DNA of 64,000 nt, taken from contig OZ037768.1 in assembly GCA_964035545.1 (NCBI GenBank), positions 21,425,200-21,489,199 on the forward strand, read 5' to 3'. The translations under genes and the position numbers were made by a program. Source of the DNA: Bugula neritina (lineage: Eukaryota; Bryozoa; Gymnolaemata; Cheilostomatida; Bugulidae). The notes beneath the pieces are model-generated. The model worked only from the letters and a program-made list of their open reading frames with translations, made no database searches and was not told the origin of the DNA. Positions 53,201 through 64,000 of the stretch are shown piece after piece; positions within the stretch are counted from its first letter, which is position 1; each line of letters opens with the position of its first letter.

Positions 53201-55604
53201 GGGTGGAATCCCACCAGACAGGGAGAGCTTGACACCAGCCAGTGAGTCATTTACCATCTCAAACATGCAGCAGCACAGGCAGCAGCTGAGGCAGCAGATA
53301 AACTAGAAGCGGGTTCAGCACTAGAGAATTTACAATAAGCCTGTGTGTGTCCTATAAGTGAGACAAGTGGAAATTGCAAAACTGAAGTCTACATGTACAG
53401 TGTAGTGATCAGATTACCCAGCAATTCCAGTTGTGTAATGGTTAGCTCGCCTGCTTGCAAGCCTGAGGTTTTGAGTTCGAATCCCAGTGGGGCGATTTTT
53501 TTCATATATAAAGATTTGAAGAGCTTAGACTACTGAGGATGCTTTGTTGAAAGTTACTAGCAACTAGCTAAAGCACAGGCAAAATCAAGAGAAGTATTGA
53601 GTGGTGTTGATGATACAGTGCTGGTGTTGAGTGACTGGATGGCAGCTAGTAACAAGTACTTGTCAAATTAACTGAGATGACACACTCAGAGGGCAAAATA
53701 TACTATTATAACAATCTGCTTTGATCCTAGAGACATTAATTTCAAACTAAACCAGAGTGAAGTAGAGATGTGATAATGGGCAGCTGCTATGACCACTTCT
53801 TTAGAGAGTTAAACCACATATCTAGAGAGCTCAGCTGTGAGGTGGTCTATACTGGCACTACTTTCTGGTACAGATATTTCATTGGGCTATCTACTCTATA
53901 CTCTATAGCTACGTAGAGAAAACAGACTACTTCTACAGAAAACCAGCATTTATTCAGTTTCCATGGGAACAACAATCAGGTGAACTGGTTCATAGAAACA
54001 GTAGGAGATACTTGGTATTAGAAAAGGGCTCTTTTGAAATCATGAATTTTAACCAAATTCCAAATCTCTAAGCCATGCGGATGCAGACCTTCTCTAGCTC
54101 CAAGTTTCAATAAGTAGTGTAGCAGGTTTAAATGATATTCTGAAAACTATGCAAATGGGAACAACAGCTTCTTTGCTATTGAAATTTCAGGATCCAACCG
54201 AAAAATCTTCTTAAAAGCTGCTTGATGAATTGATACTTAAACCAATAATAGTTTATTAATCAACTTAAAGTGATCAACCAATATTAGTTATTAGCTCACA
54301 TTTTGAAGACAAGGGAAATTCTCTATGATTACATTTGGAAAACTTTTTTATCAAAACAGTTTTTAACATTTCTTTATTTATCGAACAACTTAAATGTTGA
54401 AAGAAAACATGTTTTAAAGTAAGTTGCAGATATATTTTAGTTCTTGAGTTTATATGAAAAATATCCCCAAATCAAAAGATCTGTTAAAGGAAGAAATCAT
54501 CAATAAAAACTTTTAGTTTATAGATGACTTAAACCCCATGCTTTATACAAAATTACAGTGACAACTTCTGTATAGGAATAAAAAGCAATTAGTCCGCTTT
54601 TAGAGCAACTAGCAAGCAAGGAGAGGGACAGAGTTGCAGAGCTGAAGGTCAAGTGGGGGTCACTCTTAGACTAAGTACTCACTGGCTGATGGTCGTAGTG
54701 GGACAGCACCTATAGAAGGATTAGTGAATTATGAAAAAATTATTTAGTAAATTTATTTTTTGTGAGGCAATCAAGCTGTGCTAACATCTATCTGTATGTT
54801 ATGTGTTCAGTGACAAACTATGCCAGCTAACAGTTGATTATTCTCTGCAGTATCATATGTAATTAAAATTTCAGCTAATGCTTGGTTTCTTAACTCTAAG
54901 AGTAAGGTAACAAATCACATTTCTTAAACTGAGAAAACTGCCTTCTATAGAAGCTAAGATGTACAAGCATGGGCGGTGATTCGATGCCTAAACACCACCT
55001 TGTAAACTTGACTTCAAACATTAATATTAATGTCGTAGTTATAGTCATGTTTACAACACCATGTGATCACTATCCTACCTTTTCTAGCAGAGAAAACTCA
55101 GCCATCTATGTAGATGTGTTTGTGTGACAAAGAAGGTAGTTATCTGGTAGCTAAGCTGACAAGCTCATAAGCATGCAAGCTGCAGTCTATGATTGTAATA
55201 TTACTTTCTAAGAATATTATATTACGATAGTCTAGGACTATGATACTCCAGTCTAAGACTGTGATACTCCAGTTGCTATCAGTATTTATGACTAATATAT
55301 CTGCTAAACCGAATGCTATACATGCAATTTTAGCCATTTCAAAACAACATAAACTTCACACAGCTGGTTTGCCTAATGTGTTAACATTAACACCAACATC
55401 ATAGACATAACCAATAACGAAAATCCAATTACTAGGTGCTGCCTGTTCAAAAATTAATTATCATTCCTAAGGCCTCTGGGCAAGAATCAGAATGAAAAAG
55501 TGAGAGTTCGCTTTTAACCTGTCCTATAAGTGAAGTATGCCATAAAATAACTTACCTATAGTGACTAGAGTCAGTATCAACTGTATAAAAAGGTAAGACT
55601 TCAT
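41265..55604 (-). CDS. MTTP: Microsomal triglyceride transfer protein, large subunit
   Basis: ER-lumen lipid transfer protein that loads lipid onto nascent apoB- or vitellogenin-type lipoproteins, working with protein disulphide isomerase. Eighteen exons in transcript order: 55604-55556, 52290-52106, 50866-50799, 50367-50223, 49884-49768, 49138-48999, 48489-48401, 47479-47409, 47010-46856, 46518-46356, 45815-45705, 45110-44895, 44364-44150, 43765-43671, 42970-42849, 42397-42197, 42009-41855, 41442-41265 (stop TGA); about 824 residues (human 894). Signal peptide KSYLFIQLILTLVTIG. The N-terminal vitellogenin-type barrel includes GCAIHFEPGNAYLYGYTT and RYPVFFHWHGDGKVGRVY; a helical repeat region follows (KIVRALRNARLHGTTQN, AVQALAVMSQDFASIN); the C-terminal lipid-cavity sheets include YAQGLESFVDSNA and FYVTPPQACLRMALDPFTVT. 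A 27-nt optional exon may follow exon 1. The stop codon overlaps a consensus donor, so a further exon is possible. Confidence 0.93.
43148..43219 (-). repeat. tRNA-like element, copy 3
   Basis: Minus-strand tgtggtgtaatggttagcac, cttgcttgcaag and gggttcgattccc with 3' end cagtgggggc. Same family as 17406, 17628 and 53427. It lies in the MTTP intron 42971-43670. Confidence 0.6.
46192..46363 (-). repeat. 34-bp minisatellite that repeats an MTTP 5' splice site
   Basis: About five near-identical 34-bp units (plus strand gcaaggaggtgatacatag + aaactgaccaataaa) directly downstream of MTTP exon 46518-46356. Each unit, read on the minus strand, contains tgctttattg|gtcagt, a copy of the exon end and donor (gccttattg|gtcagt). 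Units differ by only 1-3 bases, so the array is young. Confidence 0.9.
46560..46830. repeat. Imperfect GTA/GCA triplet tract
   Basis: A run of gtagtag, gcagcag, gtgctagtag and ggtggtggt blocks in the MTTP intron 46519-46855. The minus-strand Leu/Pro-rich frame across it is an artefact. Confidence 0.85.
48755..48912 (-). repeat. Decayed SINE, family A, copy 3
   Basis: Contains attcctgtgagaaacctc, gaggcaagagcaattttaatc and tagcatcaccagtgacttt in the same order and spacing as the copies at 5950 and 35647, but with many changes and a lost B box. It lies in the MTTP intron 48490-48998. Confidence 0.5.
49296..49593. mobile_element. 298-bp MITE-like element in an MTTP intron
   Basis: The left end (tccctcacactttatttatg, 49296) and the right end (complement begins tcctgacacacttcatttat, ending 49593) form 25-26 bp inverted repeats with few mismatches and one gap. 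Most of the body recurs at 55992-56225 in the same orientation, for example attataaaactaat and cacagctt.atcactgagc. No open frame is present. Confidence 0.7.
53427..53494 (+). repeat. tRNA-like element, copy 4
   Basis: Plus-strand gttgtgtaatggttagctc, gcctgcttgcaagcc and gagttcgaatcccagtgggg, then gattttttt, a possible Pol III terminator. Same family as 17406, 17628 and 43148 but in the opposite orientation. It lies in the large MTTP intron 52291-55555. Confidence 0.6.
54683..54709 (-). other. MTTP: Candidate 27-nt cassette microexon of MTTP
   Basis: On the minus strand a cttctatag acceptor and a gtgagt donor enclose 27 nt, with phase-1 entry and phase-1 exit. It fits between exon 1 (signal peptide) and exon 2 and would add nine residues (AVPLRPSAS) after the signal peptide. 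Skipping also keeps frame, so it may be alternative. Confidence 0.5.
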
Positions 55605-55991
55605 GGTGAAATCCCTGATCCAATGAAGAGAATGAACTAAAGCTAACCGGTGTTACCCTGCAAAGTAGTTGTTACTAGTACACACTTGTCATAACAAGTC
55701 ATACGATAGCAATCATCTGATGAGACAGCTAAACTATGACCTTTGAACTTTGATTACTACACTGCACAGTTGGCATTGTTCAAGTGGCTACAGATAAGTG
55801 TTGAAAGGTCGCTAGAGAAGTAAACAAATCAGGGCTGTGTGCAAACAAGATTATCTTTCTTATCTATATGGTGAGCTGCATTGAGGGATTACATAATGCC
55901 CCAAAGATACGGCAAGACAGCGAAATAGAATGCTGTCCCCTTTTAGTTGACTTTTCTAGGCCTTTCATGATATGTATGTACTATATAAGAA

Positions 55992-56225
55992 TCTCTGACA
56001 CACTTCATTTATGCAGCAATAGACTATCTTGGCTATCATCTATAGATTGTTTGCCCAAATAATTTTCTTTTTAATGAACTCTGTGGTCAGGATGATGGAT
56101 TTTCGTTCAGCTCTGAAGTCCATGATATTATAAAACTAATACTAATTATACTCTCATTGAATTCGATTTTTAGCTGCTGAAACATACAGCTTAATCACTG
56201 AGCTGGTTTCAAAGTTTAAATTTTG
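55992..56225. mobile_element. Truncated copy of the 298-bp MITE-like element
   Basis: Left end tctctgacacacttcattta followed by a body collinear with 49296-49540 (tatgcagca, ggctatcatctatagattg, gatattataaaactaatact, cttaatcactgagctggttt). The right inverted repeat is missing. Confidence 0.65.
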
Positions 56226-58178
56226 AACTTTACCTATCAGAGGCCCAGTTTGAAGTATTGCTATCTGGAGTATGAGAAGTTTTCTGCGTGGAACGACAAC
56301 CAACCCATTCCATAAATGAAAAATAGAAATCTGAGTTAGCTTTTCCTTACAACAGGGGTAGTAATAGACCCTATCCTAATGCCTCTACATTAGCATATCT
56401 ATCATTGCTAAACAAGGCAAGGAGGGGGGCACCCTAGGCCAACCTTATATCATACCACATATGCCTTCCGAGCTCTACCATTGCGTAGAAGTTACACAAT
56501 AGATATATACTTATTACCTATGCCCTATATACTGTATAATCTATTCACAGAACATATACTATTGACTAGCTAAAGATCAAAATGCATATAGTATGCTTTT
56601 TTGAACTCTGGTCCAACATCTACTAACTGAAAACTTGTGTGATTAATCACTCTTGTTTGGACTTTACTCCTTAGTTTCAAGGTTCAGTAGATTCATAAGA
56701 TTATGTCTATAGCCATGTGCTGTATCACTACATCACGTTGAAGCTACTGAATGCCTATAGAACTTTCTAGATACTTTCCACTAATCTTACTTGAGCGTTT
56801 CCCTTTTTAGTTTTGGGGTAAGAAATTAATGTGAAATATCCATGATTTTATCTGAAACTTATCTAAGCCCTTTTTGGCTGCAGTCCAGCAAAGCAAAAGA
56901 TTAGCCCTAGAACCTGTAATCATTTACAATGCTTGATGAGGCTAGTAGAGCTTCGTCACTTATCTCATTATGAGTGAAATATGATTTCTAAGGTTAGGCT
57001 AGCAAGGAAATCTAAATTTACAAGCAACAACAGGAATAAAATACCAGCTGAGCATTAAATTAAATTAAATATTGCCCACTTTGCAAATATTTGCATAGCA
57101 TTATAAAATTTGATATAACTTGGATTTGAATTCAAAATGGTTACTATCACATTGTTCAATATATTATTATATATCGTATATCATCTTAACACATATACTT
57201 TTTAAGTATTAAATTACTACTATAAACTACTATGTAAATTATTTATATTGTGCTCATTCTAGACTCATTATGTTATAGTTGAGAAATATTATTAATATTG
57301 TAGACTTTACTTACAAAAATGTAGTGTAGCTACAGTAGATATATTATGAAATTCAATGTTTTTTAGCACCCATAATGCCAGAACATGGAACTAAGTCTAT
57401 TACCTAATCTGCAGTAGTGTATTACAGGCTTTTAAAGGCTATGGACAGATAACTCCCATAGCTAAGTCTAAACTCTGGCATAAAAATATTACAATTATTT
57501 CACAGATAAAAAATATGAGAAATTTATGGTGATTTGTGTCTTTGTATGATATTTATTTAGCTAAAACTTGATTACAAGAAACATTCTAACAAGAATTTTG
57601 ATAACAGAAAACATGGAACCAGAATGCAACAGATAGTGATGACATTGAGAAAGCAGCACACAGTAATGTAAACCAAATAGACTGAGCTCTTAGAAAGACT
57701 AACACTAAAGTGAGGGGCTATACACCTGCCCCAGACAAACAGTAATGCAGAAGAAATGTTTGACTAAGCAGAGTCAGCATCTAGTGTGAAGTGATGACTT
57801 GGAAAATGGGGGCGGAGACTATTTCTTCAGAATCTTCTTGTTGATGGAGTAGCAGCTGAAATCTGGAGAGGAGTTCTAAAAATAGAAATTACAATAAAAA
57901 AGTAAAAAGCTGGAATATATTATATTATGATGTAATGTAAGAACTAACAATATTGATTACTTTATATTGCTTTGTTTCAATTGCTTTGAAGGTTTGTTTT
58001 ATCACTAATTGTGGTTGTGTTATGGTTACTTTGTAAATATTGAAACAGAATAGAGAGCTGGCTAATTGCAATATCTCAAAATAATACACAATATATTTCT
58101 ATGGATGCCTGGAGGTAGCCATTAGAAATATCAGTTTTAGATATCAACTTTTTATTAATAAAAATTTCATCAAAACTA

Positions 58179-58184
58179 TTTATT
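58179..58184 (-). terminator. Poly(A) signal of the 58220-63679 gene
   Basis: Minus-strand AATAAA 36 nt after the TAA stop at 58220-58222. It supports the choice of last exon. Confidence 0.5.
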
Positions 58185-58219
58185 ATGCTTCTTTCAATAA
58201 ACTTTTATAATTTTTGTAT

Positions 58220-61200
58220 TTATAAATATAATTTAAAACATGCCTTGCTCTTTGCATTGTTGGTGTTTCTTCCTGTAGCTTTTTTCTCCCCGATTTCGTT
58301 TTCTGCGCCAAGAGATTTTTTCTTTTGTGATTTTGAGATAACCTCACCTTCTGCAATAAATAGAGAACGCAATAAATTAGCTGGTAACATGCATATATAT
58401 ACCTTTATTTAGCTTCTACTGGTATATGTTTATGTTATACAGTTTATACAACGTGATTGCATTTGATATTATACAAATTATATAGAAAAGTATGATTTGC
58501 ATCAGTATTTTAGAATATCTTAACTAATAACTGGCTGATAAGGATCTTTCCATTTTTGAAGAGTTGCAGCATAGAGAAAGCAACTTCAAACAAATGTTAG
58601 AGGACAAATTGAGTTACAACTTTTTTGACATGAAAACCTTGTAAAAAGATATTGCAGTAGCAGTAACACTAGTTAGTACTACAACATGCAGAATGCTATC
58701 TCCAATAAAGTCAATTTAATGCAATTTCAACATTTTAAACCACAAATGAAATAGAATATAAATTTTTCAGAATACTATATATGTTATTATCAAAGTTTAA
58801 TGTAATCTCTTTTAAAATTACGGTTTGCAAAATACCATTACACTAAAAGAGAACTAGAAGGACAATACCTCCAGAGTGAGCTCTTGAACACTTCAAGACT
58901 TTCGAATCATCCTTCCCAATCTGCAAGCCTTTAAACAGAGCTTTACACTTGCTGATTGCTGAAATATTCATTTCATTTGCATTGTTGTTCTTCTGTGACA
59001 GCGTGATAGCATCTACTGATTCCGTAGCCTCGTTCTGACTTGGTAAAGACTCATGGCTGTCCTTGCCTTCTATTGTAGTGGAACTGTTGTTTTTATTCTT
59101 CTTTTCTTTTGCTTTTTCTTCAGCAGGTTTTTTAGAAGTTGATGGTTTCGTCTGTTCTAACTCCTGTACATCCGATCTACAAAATGCCGCGTGGTTTAGA
59201 TCAGTTTCCAGCACAAAGTTGTCACCATTGGAGCATAATTCAAACAAAATACACCCTTTTGCCATCTGGTACTGTTTAAATAATTTAAAAAGCTTGAGTA
59301 AAAAGTATTAAGCCCAACTAACATAGTGTTTTGTACACTGTATAAATATATTCTACCAGGAAGAGCTATGTCAAATAGTATATTTGATAGATAATTAGAG
59401 TATCATTCAACTTTTTACTGCACGTATTTATGCAACCATTTTGCTTTCTAATATCACAAAACTAATATATTTCTAACGCATGTATGTCAGTAAGTTGATG
59501 GAAGAAGTAGGTTGGCTGAAGAGATTTAACAATAAACTGTAAAGATACTTTCCCTTAAATCTTCAGCAGAAGTAAACAAAGCTGTAGTCTTCAGGAACCA
59601 CAACTCCCATTACAACAACTGAAGGCACAACAATGCTGTAGACTGAAGCTGTATGTCGTCAATTAGCAGAAATATATTACAGTTGGCTGATTAATAAATG
59701 CTTAACTAATGTCATTTGCTTACTAACCTCATTTCATACGCATATGATTTTCTACTATCAGACAATGAAATGTCTGCAGCAGGAAATATAAACAAGTTTT
59801 AAAAGACTCACGCTTTGATTTCATGTAGAGATCCGTGCCACACGTCATCAACCTCTTCGTCTTCTTCAGATTCATCGGGTAGGGGACGTAGAACAAAGTC
59901 ATGGGTGGGTATGCTAGACCTCCTTCTTCCTCTCTCGTTTTCATTGAAAGGAGCCATGGCTACAGAGGCTATGTTAGCATCTGATAGAATGCTGAGTCGT
60001 CTACCCACCTCCTTCTCAGTGGCACCAACGATTCCTTCCACCTGGAATACAGGGGAGATTATAATAACTAAGAAAACACAGAGGAGATATAGATAGGGTG
60101 GAGAAATAATTAGAACTGGGAAAGTAATGTTTAATGCAGCTGGAAGTCAACACCATATTAACTTCTTTTGATTTTAAACTCATATTTATACAAAAAATAG
60201 CAAACCATTCAAGTTATTCATAACATTTTTACGTTCGAGGTCAAATTAAACTCAACAGGTGATTTTAAAATTAGATGCTACGCTGTTGGAACCCTCAAAG
60301 CAAATTTAAACACTTTTCACAGTTCAAATATTCACTGTAGACTAACTTTTGATAAATCCGGGTTCACCAAACTCTTGTAGGAATATCTTTTCAATCCATC
60401 GGGTTTGACGGAGATACCGGCCAGCGTCTCGGAAAGGAACTCGCTGCTCACTTGAAGAGGTCGTTTACCCAGCATGCCGTGCAGTTCCACGTCCTTCACA
60501 GGCTCTGTCTCGGGCTCATTCCGGTGAAACGCTTGTCCTAACGAGAGAGAAACACTGTAAGCCAACAGACTAATACTAGAGCACTGATACTTGATATTAT
60601 CTATACCTTATACGCTCTATTCTGTTGAACCAAAGATACATTTGTGATTGTTGGGCAGTAATCCATTTGAACATCTTTATTTGAGTGTTATATATGTAAG
60701 AAAAGGGCAAAAAAAATTTGATAACTTTAATTGTGTTTATCATTTCAAATTAAACCAAGGAACACATTTAAAGCTTCAAATAAACTTCACCAAAAGTAGC
60801 TCTAAACACATTATCCTAATAAGCTGGTGAGAAGTATGAGATATTTATATTATAAGGTATTAAATATGTTGACTTCACAGGATTGGAGAGTGACCTTGTA
60901 GTTCAAAACATTCTTCAACTAGTTGCTACATAAATACTGCTTACAACTTGCTGTGTGATAGTGTTGTAGCAACAACTGCATTATATCATACGCTATGTTG
61001 TTATAGAGAGCTGAAATGTGAGAATATTTCATATCAAGTAACATACAGCACAGCAGAAGGCTGTAAGGTACTATATCCAAGATAATGCATTGTGCTATAT
61101 CATGGTGCATCACAATGCAAACACCTTATATTCAGAAAAATTCACATTTCTCAACTTAATTTAAATACATTAAAATGCATTACAGTTAATAGTAAATGTA

Positions 61201-63094
61201 GGTGCGGTAATGGAGAAACTGCGAAAAACCTGTTTTCTATAGAAATGTAGCAAAAAAGTTATGTTCTCATGAGAATTTCAGCCAGTGCTCCAAACCAAAA
61301 TTAATTAAGCAAATTAAAGAACTTAGGCTATCTTAATTTCTCCACTTCTGTCCCTAAATGGATTCAAACATGATTACAATTACTGCTATAAAAACAAGCT
61401 AATAGCCAGCAATGAGTATAACTGAGACATACCTAACGAGTGAGATAGCATATCAATCTCCTCTCTACTGAACTGTCCATTCTCGAGTCCATTAATTACT
61501 ATATTCAATGCGTGTTTCAAATCTCTTTTAGCTTGGTCAGCGGTAGACTGGGGCATTTTCTCTGGCTGATCTTCTACATTTGATTTTACTAAATCAGATT
61601 GGGTTAATATTTAGGTAAAGAATTTAAAGTATTTTAGATGGAATTTGTGCAAAATATTCAAGAACAAAAAATATTGTTCAGAATATTTAGTAGTAATTTA
61701 CAATGGATAAATTCATTGTAATCATCTGTATTATAATATTATATAACATAAAATTATAAAAATTTTCAGGAAATGCTGCTAGAAAAAGTTAACTTTTCTT
61801 GAGTGTGGCCTGGGAAATTAGTAAGAGCAGGCAAAATAATATAAATTTAGACAAAACATGAGATCTAAAAATGCTAAAATTGTCAAACTAAGAAGCAACC
61901 AACATTTTAGTTGCTATACATTGAAACAAAAATCCACACATAAAATATTAAAACTGATGTTACGTCAGAGAAGAACATTAACACATATTTATAATATATT
62001 CCAACATTTTAATTCAAATTAATGTCGGGCCAAGTACACTTTAGCAACTTTAACACAGCTTCAAACTTCACATTTTAGTCTTTAGTTTTACAAAAATTGC
62101 ACAAAATTTGAAACTTTTAAAAGCTTGAAAATCTACAAGAAAAAACAATCAAATTTCGTAAAAACTTTACCCACTCAGTTTTGGCAGCTTTTAGATAGAA
62201 AGTTATATCATTAAACTAAAATATTAAAAGTATCTCAGAGAAACACACTTGAGTTGAAATGAGCACAAAGGTGACTAACTACATACTGGGGTTGTTTGAG
62301 GCAGCAGTGGAGTAGGTTTGAGCGGCAGCACCAGTCTGTGCTGGAGTGTTGACTAGGATTTTTATGGCTGTCAACATTTGACTTAGACTCTGTTCCAGGT
62401 TTAATTTCTCAGCTGTAGGAGACTGAGCCGTAGCTGTAGTAGATTGCCCCGCATTATCACGACAGTCTGAGATGTTGTAGAGAATATCTGATAGTGTTTG
62501 CAGTTGACTGTCCGTAAAACTATAACATTCCACAGAAATAGTATAATACAGTGACTACACTATATCAGTATAATACAGTGCGTACATTATATTAGTTCCC
62601 ATCTACCATTCCATTTCAGCAGGTTTAAGTATGTGGAAAAAAATTTCATTTTCTATTTAATTTGTCTAATTTTTCTCATTGCTGATTGGTTTATGATGTA
62701 TTTACGGCAAATGATTAATTTAAAGTGTGCATACATTATTTTTAACTCAATCAAATGAAAGCATATTTTTCTACCAAGAACTGCTTGTAAGAGAGGCAAA
62801 TAAATTTCACTTCTACCCCGAAAAATGGGTAAAAGGTTTCACACTACTATTTAATTGCAATGCTACAACATACAGCCCTTTGTTGAGATGGGCATCTAGT
62901 CTTGCCATTGCATCTTTGTTCAGTTCTGTGAGGAGGTAGGTTCTACGTGATACTCCTGGTTTGTCATTGGCTAGTTTCACCTGAGGCTTTTTCACAACAT
63001 TAACTTTGGCAGTGGTAACCATAGCAACATCTTCTGGCTGCTCTGTTGCATCAGCAGCACACACCTGGTCTGCGTTGGATAAGTTATAGGTAGA

Positions 63095-63128
<34 letters not shown>

Positions 63129-63679
63129 GTACATACATACATACATATATATATATATAGAGTTGTATATATATGATAAGGTTGTAGGCAGCTGTTCCCT
63201 GCGTTTCCATTGCTTCGAATGGATCCAAACGATGAATTGGTGGCTGTGGTTTGCACAAACTTATGGCTGAGGTTTCATTCAATGCAACTGTTTCCCAAAC
63301 ACCGAATGAAACATCCATTGGATTGATGCCAAGAAATAGAAACATAGCTATTGGGTGAACCAGCTTTTCATAATGGTTAGAAATCAACCAACTTGCACTT
63401 TTCACAAAAGTAACAAGAATACAGCTGTTAGAAAAAGTGAAGATAGTAACGCATCTATTCCATATTAAAAGTTCTAGGCAGTTTTATGTTATTTATAAGT
63501 TTTAGGTAGTTCTATGTGATAGGTAATCAAGACAACCCTTCAAAAATTAGACTTAGATCATTAGCTAAACTATTTTATATTACCTGACGTGGCAGAAACG
63601 TCTTTCTCTACTGAAGGTTTCTTCAAGATGCTGAAGCGAGCTATCCTATCGGGCTCCACCACTTTTACCACCAGACCAT
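58220..63679 (-). CDS. Unrecognised multi-exon gene, 3' part (5' end outside the window)
   Basis: Nine frame-consistent exons in transcript order: 63679-63584, 63069-62874, 62519-62287, 61588-61433, 60537-60347, 60041-59812, 59635-59614 (22-nt microexon), 59271-58869, 58350-58220 (stop TAA); about 551 residues. The first exon starts with a split codon, so the gene continues upstream. Segments: VVKVVEPDRIARFSILKKPS (RFSI resembles a PP1-docking core, weak); a helical region YLLTELNKDAMARLDAHLNK, then FTDSQLQTLSDILYNIS; a Gln/Thr/Ala-rich linker; a second helical stretch (DLKHALNIVINGLENGQFS, then REEIDMLSHSLG); a conserved-looking block (ELHGMLGKRPLQVSSEFLSE, then TLAGISVKP); an acidic patch (LPDESEEDEEVDDVWHG); and a Lys/Glu/Ser-rich disordered tail. 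No membrane segment or enzyme motif is recognised. Likely a soluble scaffold or regulator; that is inference. Confidence 0.6.
63094..63172. repeat. (TA)n/(TACA)n microsatellite
   Basis: Alternating TA with a short acatacatacatac insert, within intron 63070-63583 of the unrecognised gene. Tyr/Ile-rich frames through it are artefacts. Confidence 0.9.
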
Positions 63680-64000
63680 CTAATTGAAATTACATGTTAG
63701 CATGAAAATGTCTCCAGTTTTAAAAGAATATAGTGTCTGTCACTTTATTGTGGAAAGTTACATTGCAACCATTTATCAAAATACTTAGTGAATATCCTCA
63801 TGGCAAAATATTCACAACTACTTCAAGCTGACTGCCAATAAATGATCAGGTTTTATTGCTGAAAATTCTTTATAACTACCAAATAATGGTTGAGTAATAG
63901 CCATTCGGTATAGTGTTATAAAGTCAAATTTTAGGACCACAGTCTAAGCTGCAAACATATGATATAGAATGGAAGACTGCAAAACAGCATTAAAAGGTAT
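63680..64000. other. Right edge of the window
   Basis: AT-rich. Presumably an intron of the minus-strand gene, whose exon at 63679 begins with a phase-1 split codon. No exon or repeat is seen. Confidence 0.4.

Larger units (their letters stand above)
55605..58219. other. Intergenic between MTTP and the next minus-strand gene
   Basis: Contains the MTTP upstream region, a truncated MITE copy (55992-56225) and otherwise AT-rich DNA. At about 57780-57880 a minus-strand acceptor (ctatttttag) precedes a short open frame that might be an alternative last exon of the 58220-63679 gene. No promoter motif is convincing. Confidence 0.45.

Noticed and set aside
62992-63405. Minus-strand frame beginning with KSASWLISNHYEKLVHP, then through a Tyr/Ile-rich repeat
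   Set aside because: The first 60 codons look coding-like, but I found no acceptor/donor pair that joins them in frame with the neighbouring exons, and the rest is microsatellite. It could be a transposon fragment.

Overview
The window is nuclear DNA of an animal. Its genes are split into many short exons (about 20-450 nt) with GT-AG introns of 0.3-3 kb, the non-coding DNA is very AT-rich, and (TA)n arrays, minisatellites, MITE-like foldbacks and tRNA-derived short elements are common. The gene set (axonemal dynein heavy chain, immunoglobulin-superfamily receptor, PARP16, ARMC6, ESCO cohesin acetyltransferase, microsomal triglyceride transfer protein) is metazoan. A ciliated marine invertebrate, perhaps a lophotrochozoan such as a bryozoan, is my guess; the sequence alone does not fix the species. 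No bacterial operon, phage or CRISPR array is present.

Layout: (1) 100-11411, plus strand: last 16 coding exons (about 798 residues) of an inner-arm axonemal dynein heavy chain closest to DNAH3. (2) 12260-16701, plus: single-pass receptor with about three Ig-like domains and a charged tail carrying a five-unit pentapeptide repeat. (3) 16702-21909: gene-free, with tRNA-like elements, a SINE-like remnant, cryptically simple DNA and a 1.3 kb transposon with TA target duplication ending 73 bp before the next start codon. (4) 21910-24921, plus: complete PARP16. (5) 26024-29521, minus: complete ARMC6, convergent with PARP16. (6) 31502-36892, plus: complete ESCO1/2 homologue, divergent from ARMC6, with CCAAT boxes and an E2F-type site between them. 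(7) 38251-39418, plus: two-exon gene for an unrecognised 221-residue protein. (8) 41265-55604, minus: complete MTTP, 18 exons plus a probable 27-nt microexon after the signal peptide. (9) 58220-63679, minus: 3' part of an unrecognised nine-exon gene that includes a 22-nt microexon.

The genes are housekeeping or cell-type genes with no shared pathway, so their adjacency is probably incidental. The most unusual feature is a recurring pattern in which short tandem repeats in introns are built from copies of the neighbouring exon-intron boundary. Two cases are at dynein acceptors and one at an MTTP donor; a weaker case lies beside an ESCO acceptor. Each gives several near-copies of a splice site beside the one in use. 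Other items of note are three inverted-repeat elements, two families of tRNA-derived elements, a candidate secreted isoform of the Ig receptor, and two genes of unknown function.

Exon coordinates were assigned by hand from reading frame, intron phase and GT/AG sites. All listed junctions keep frame, but none has been checked against transcripts.
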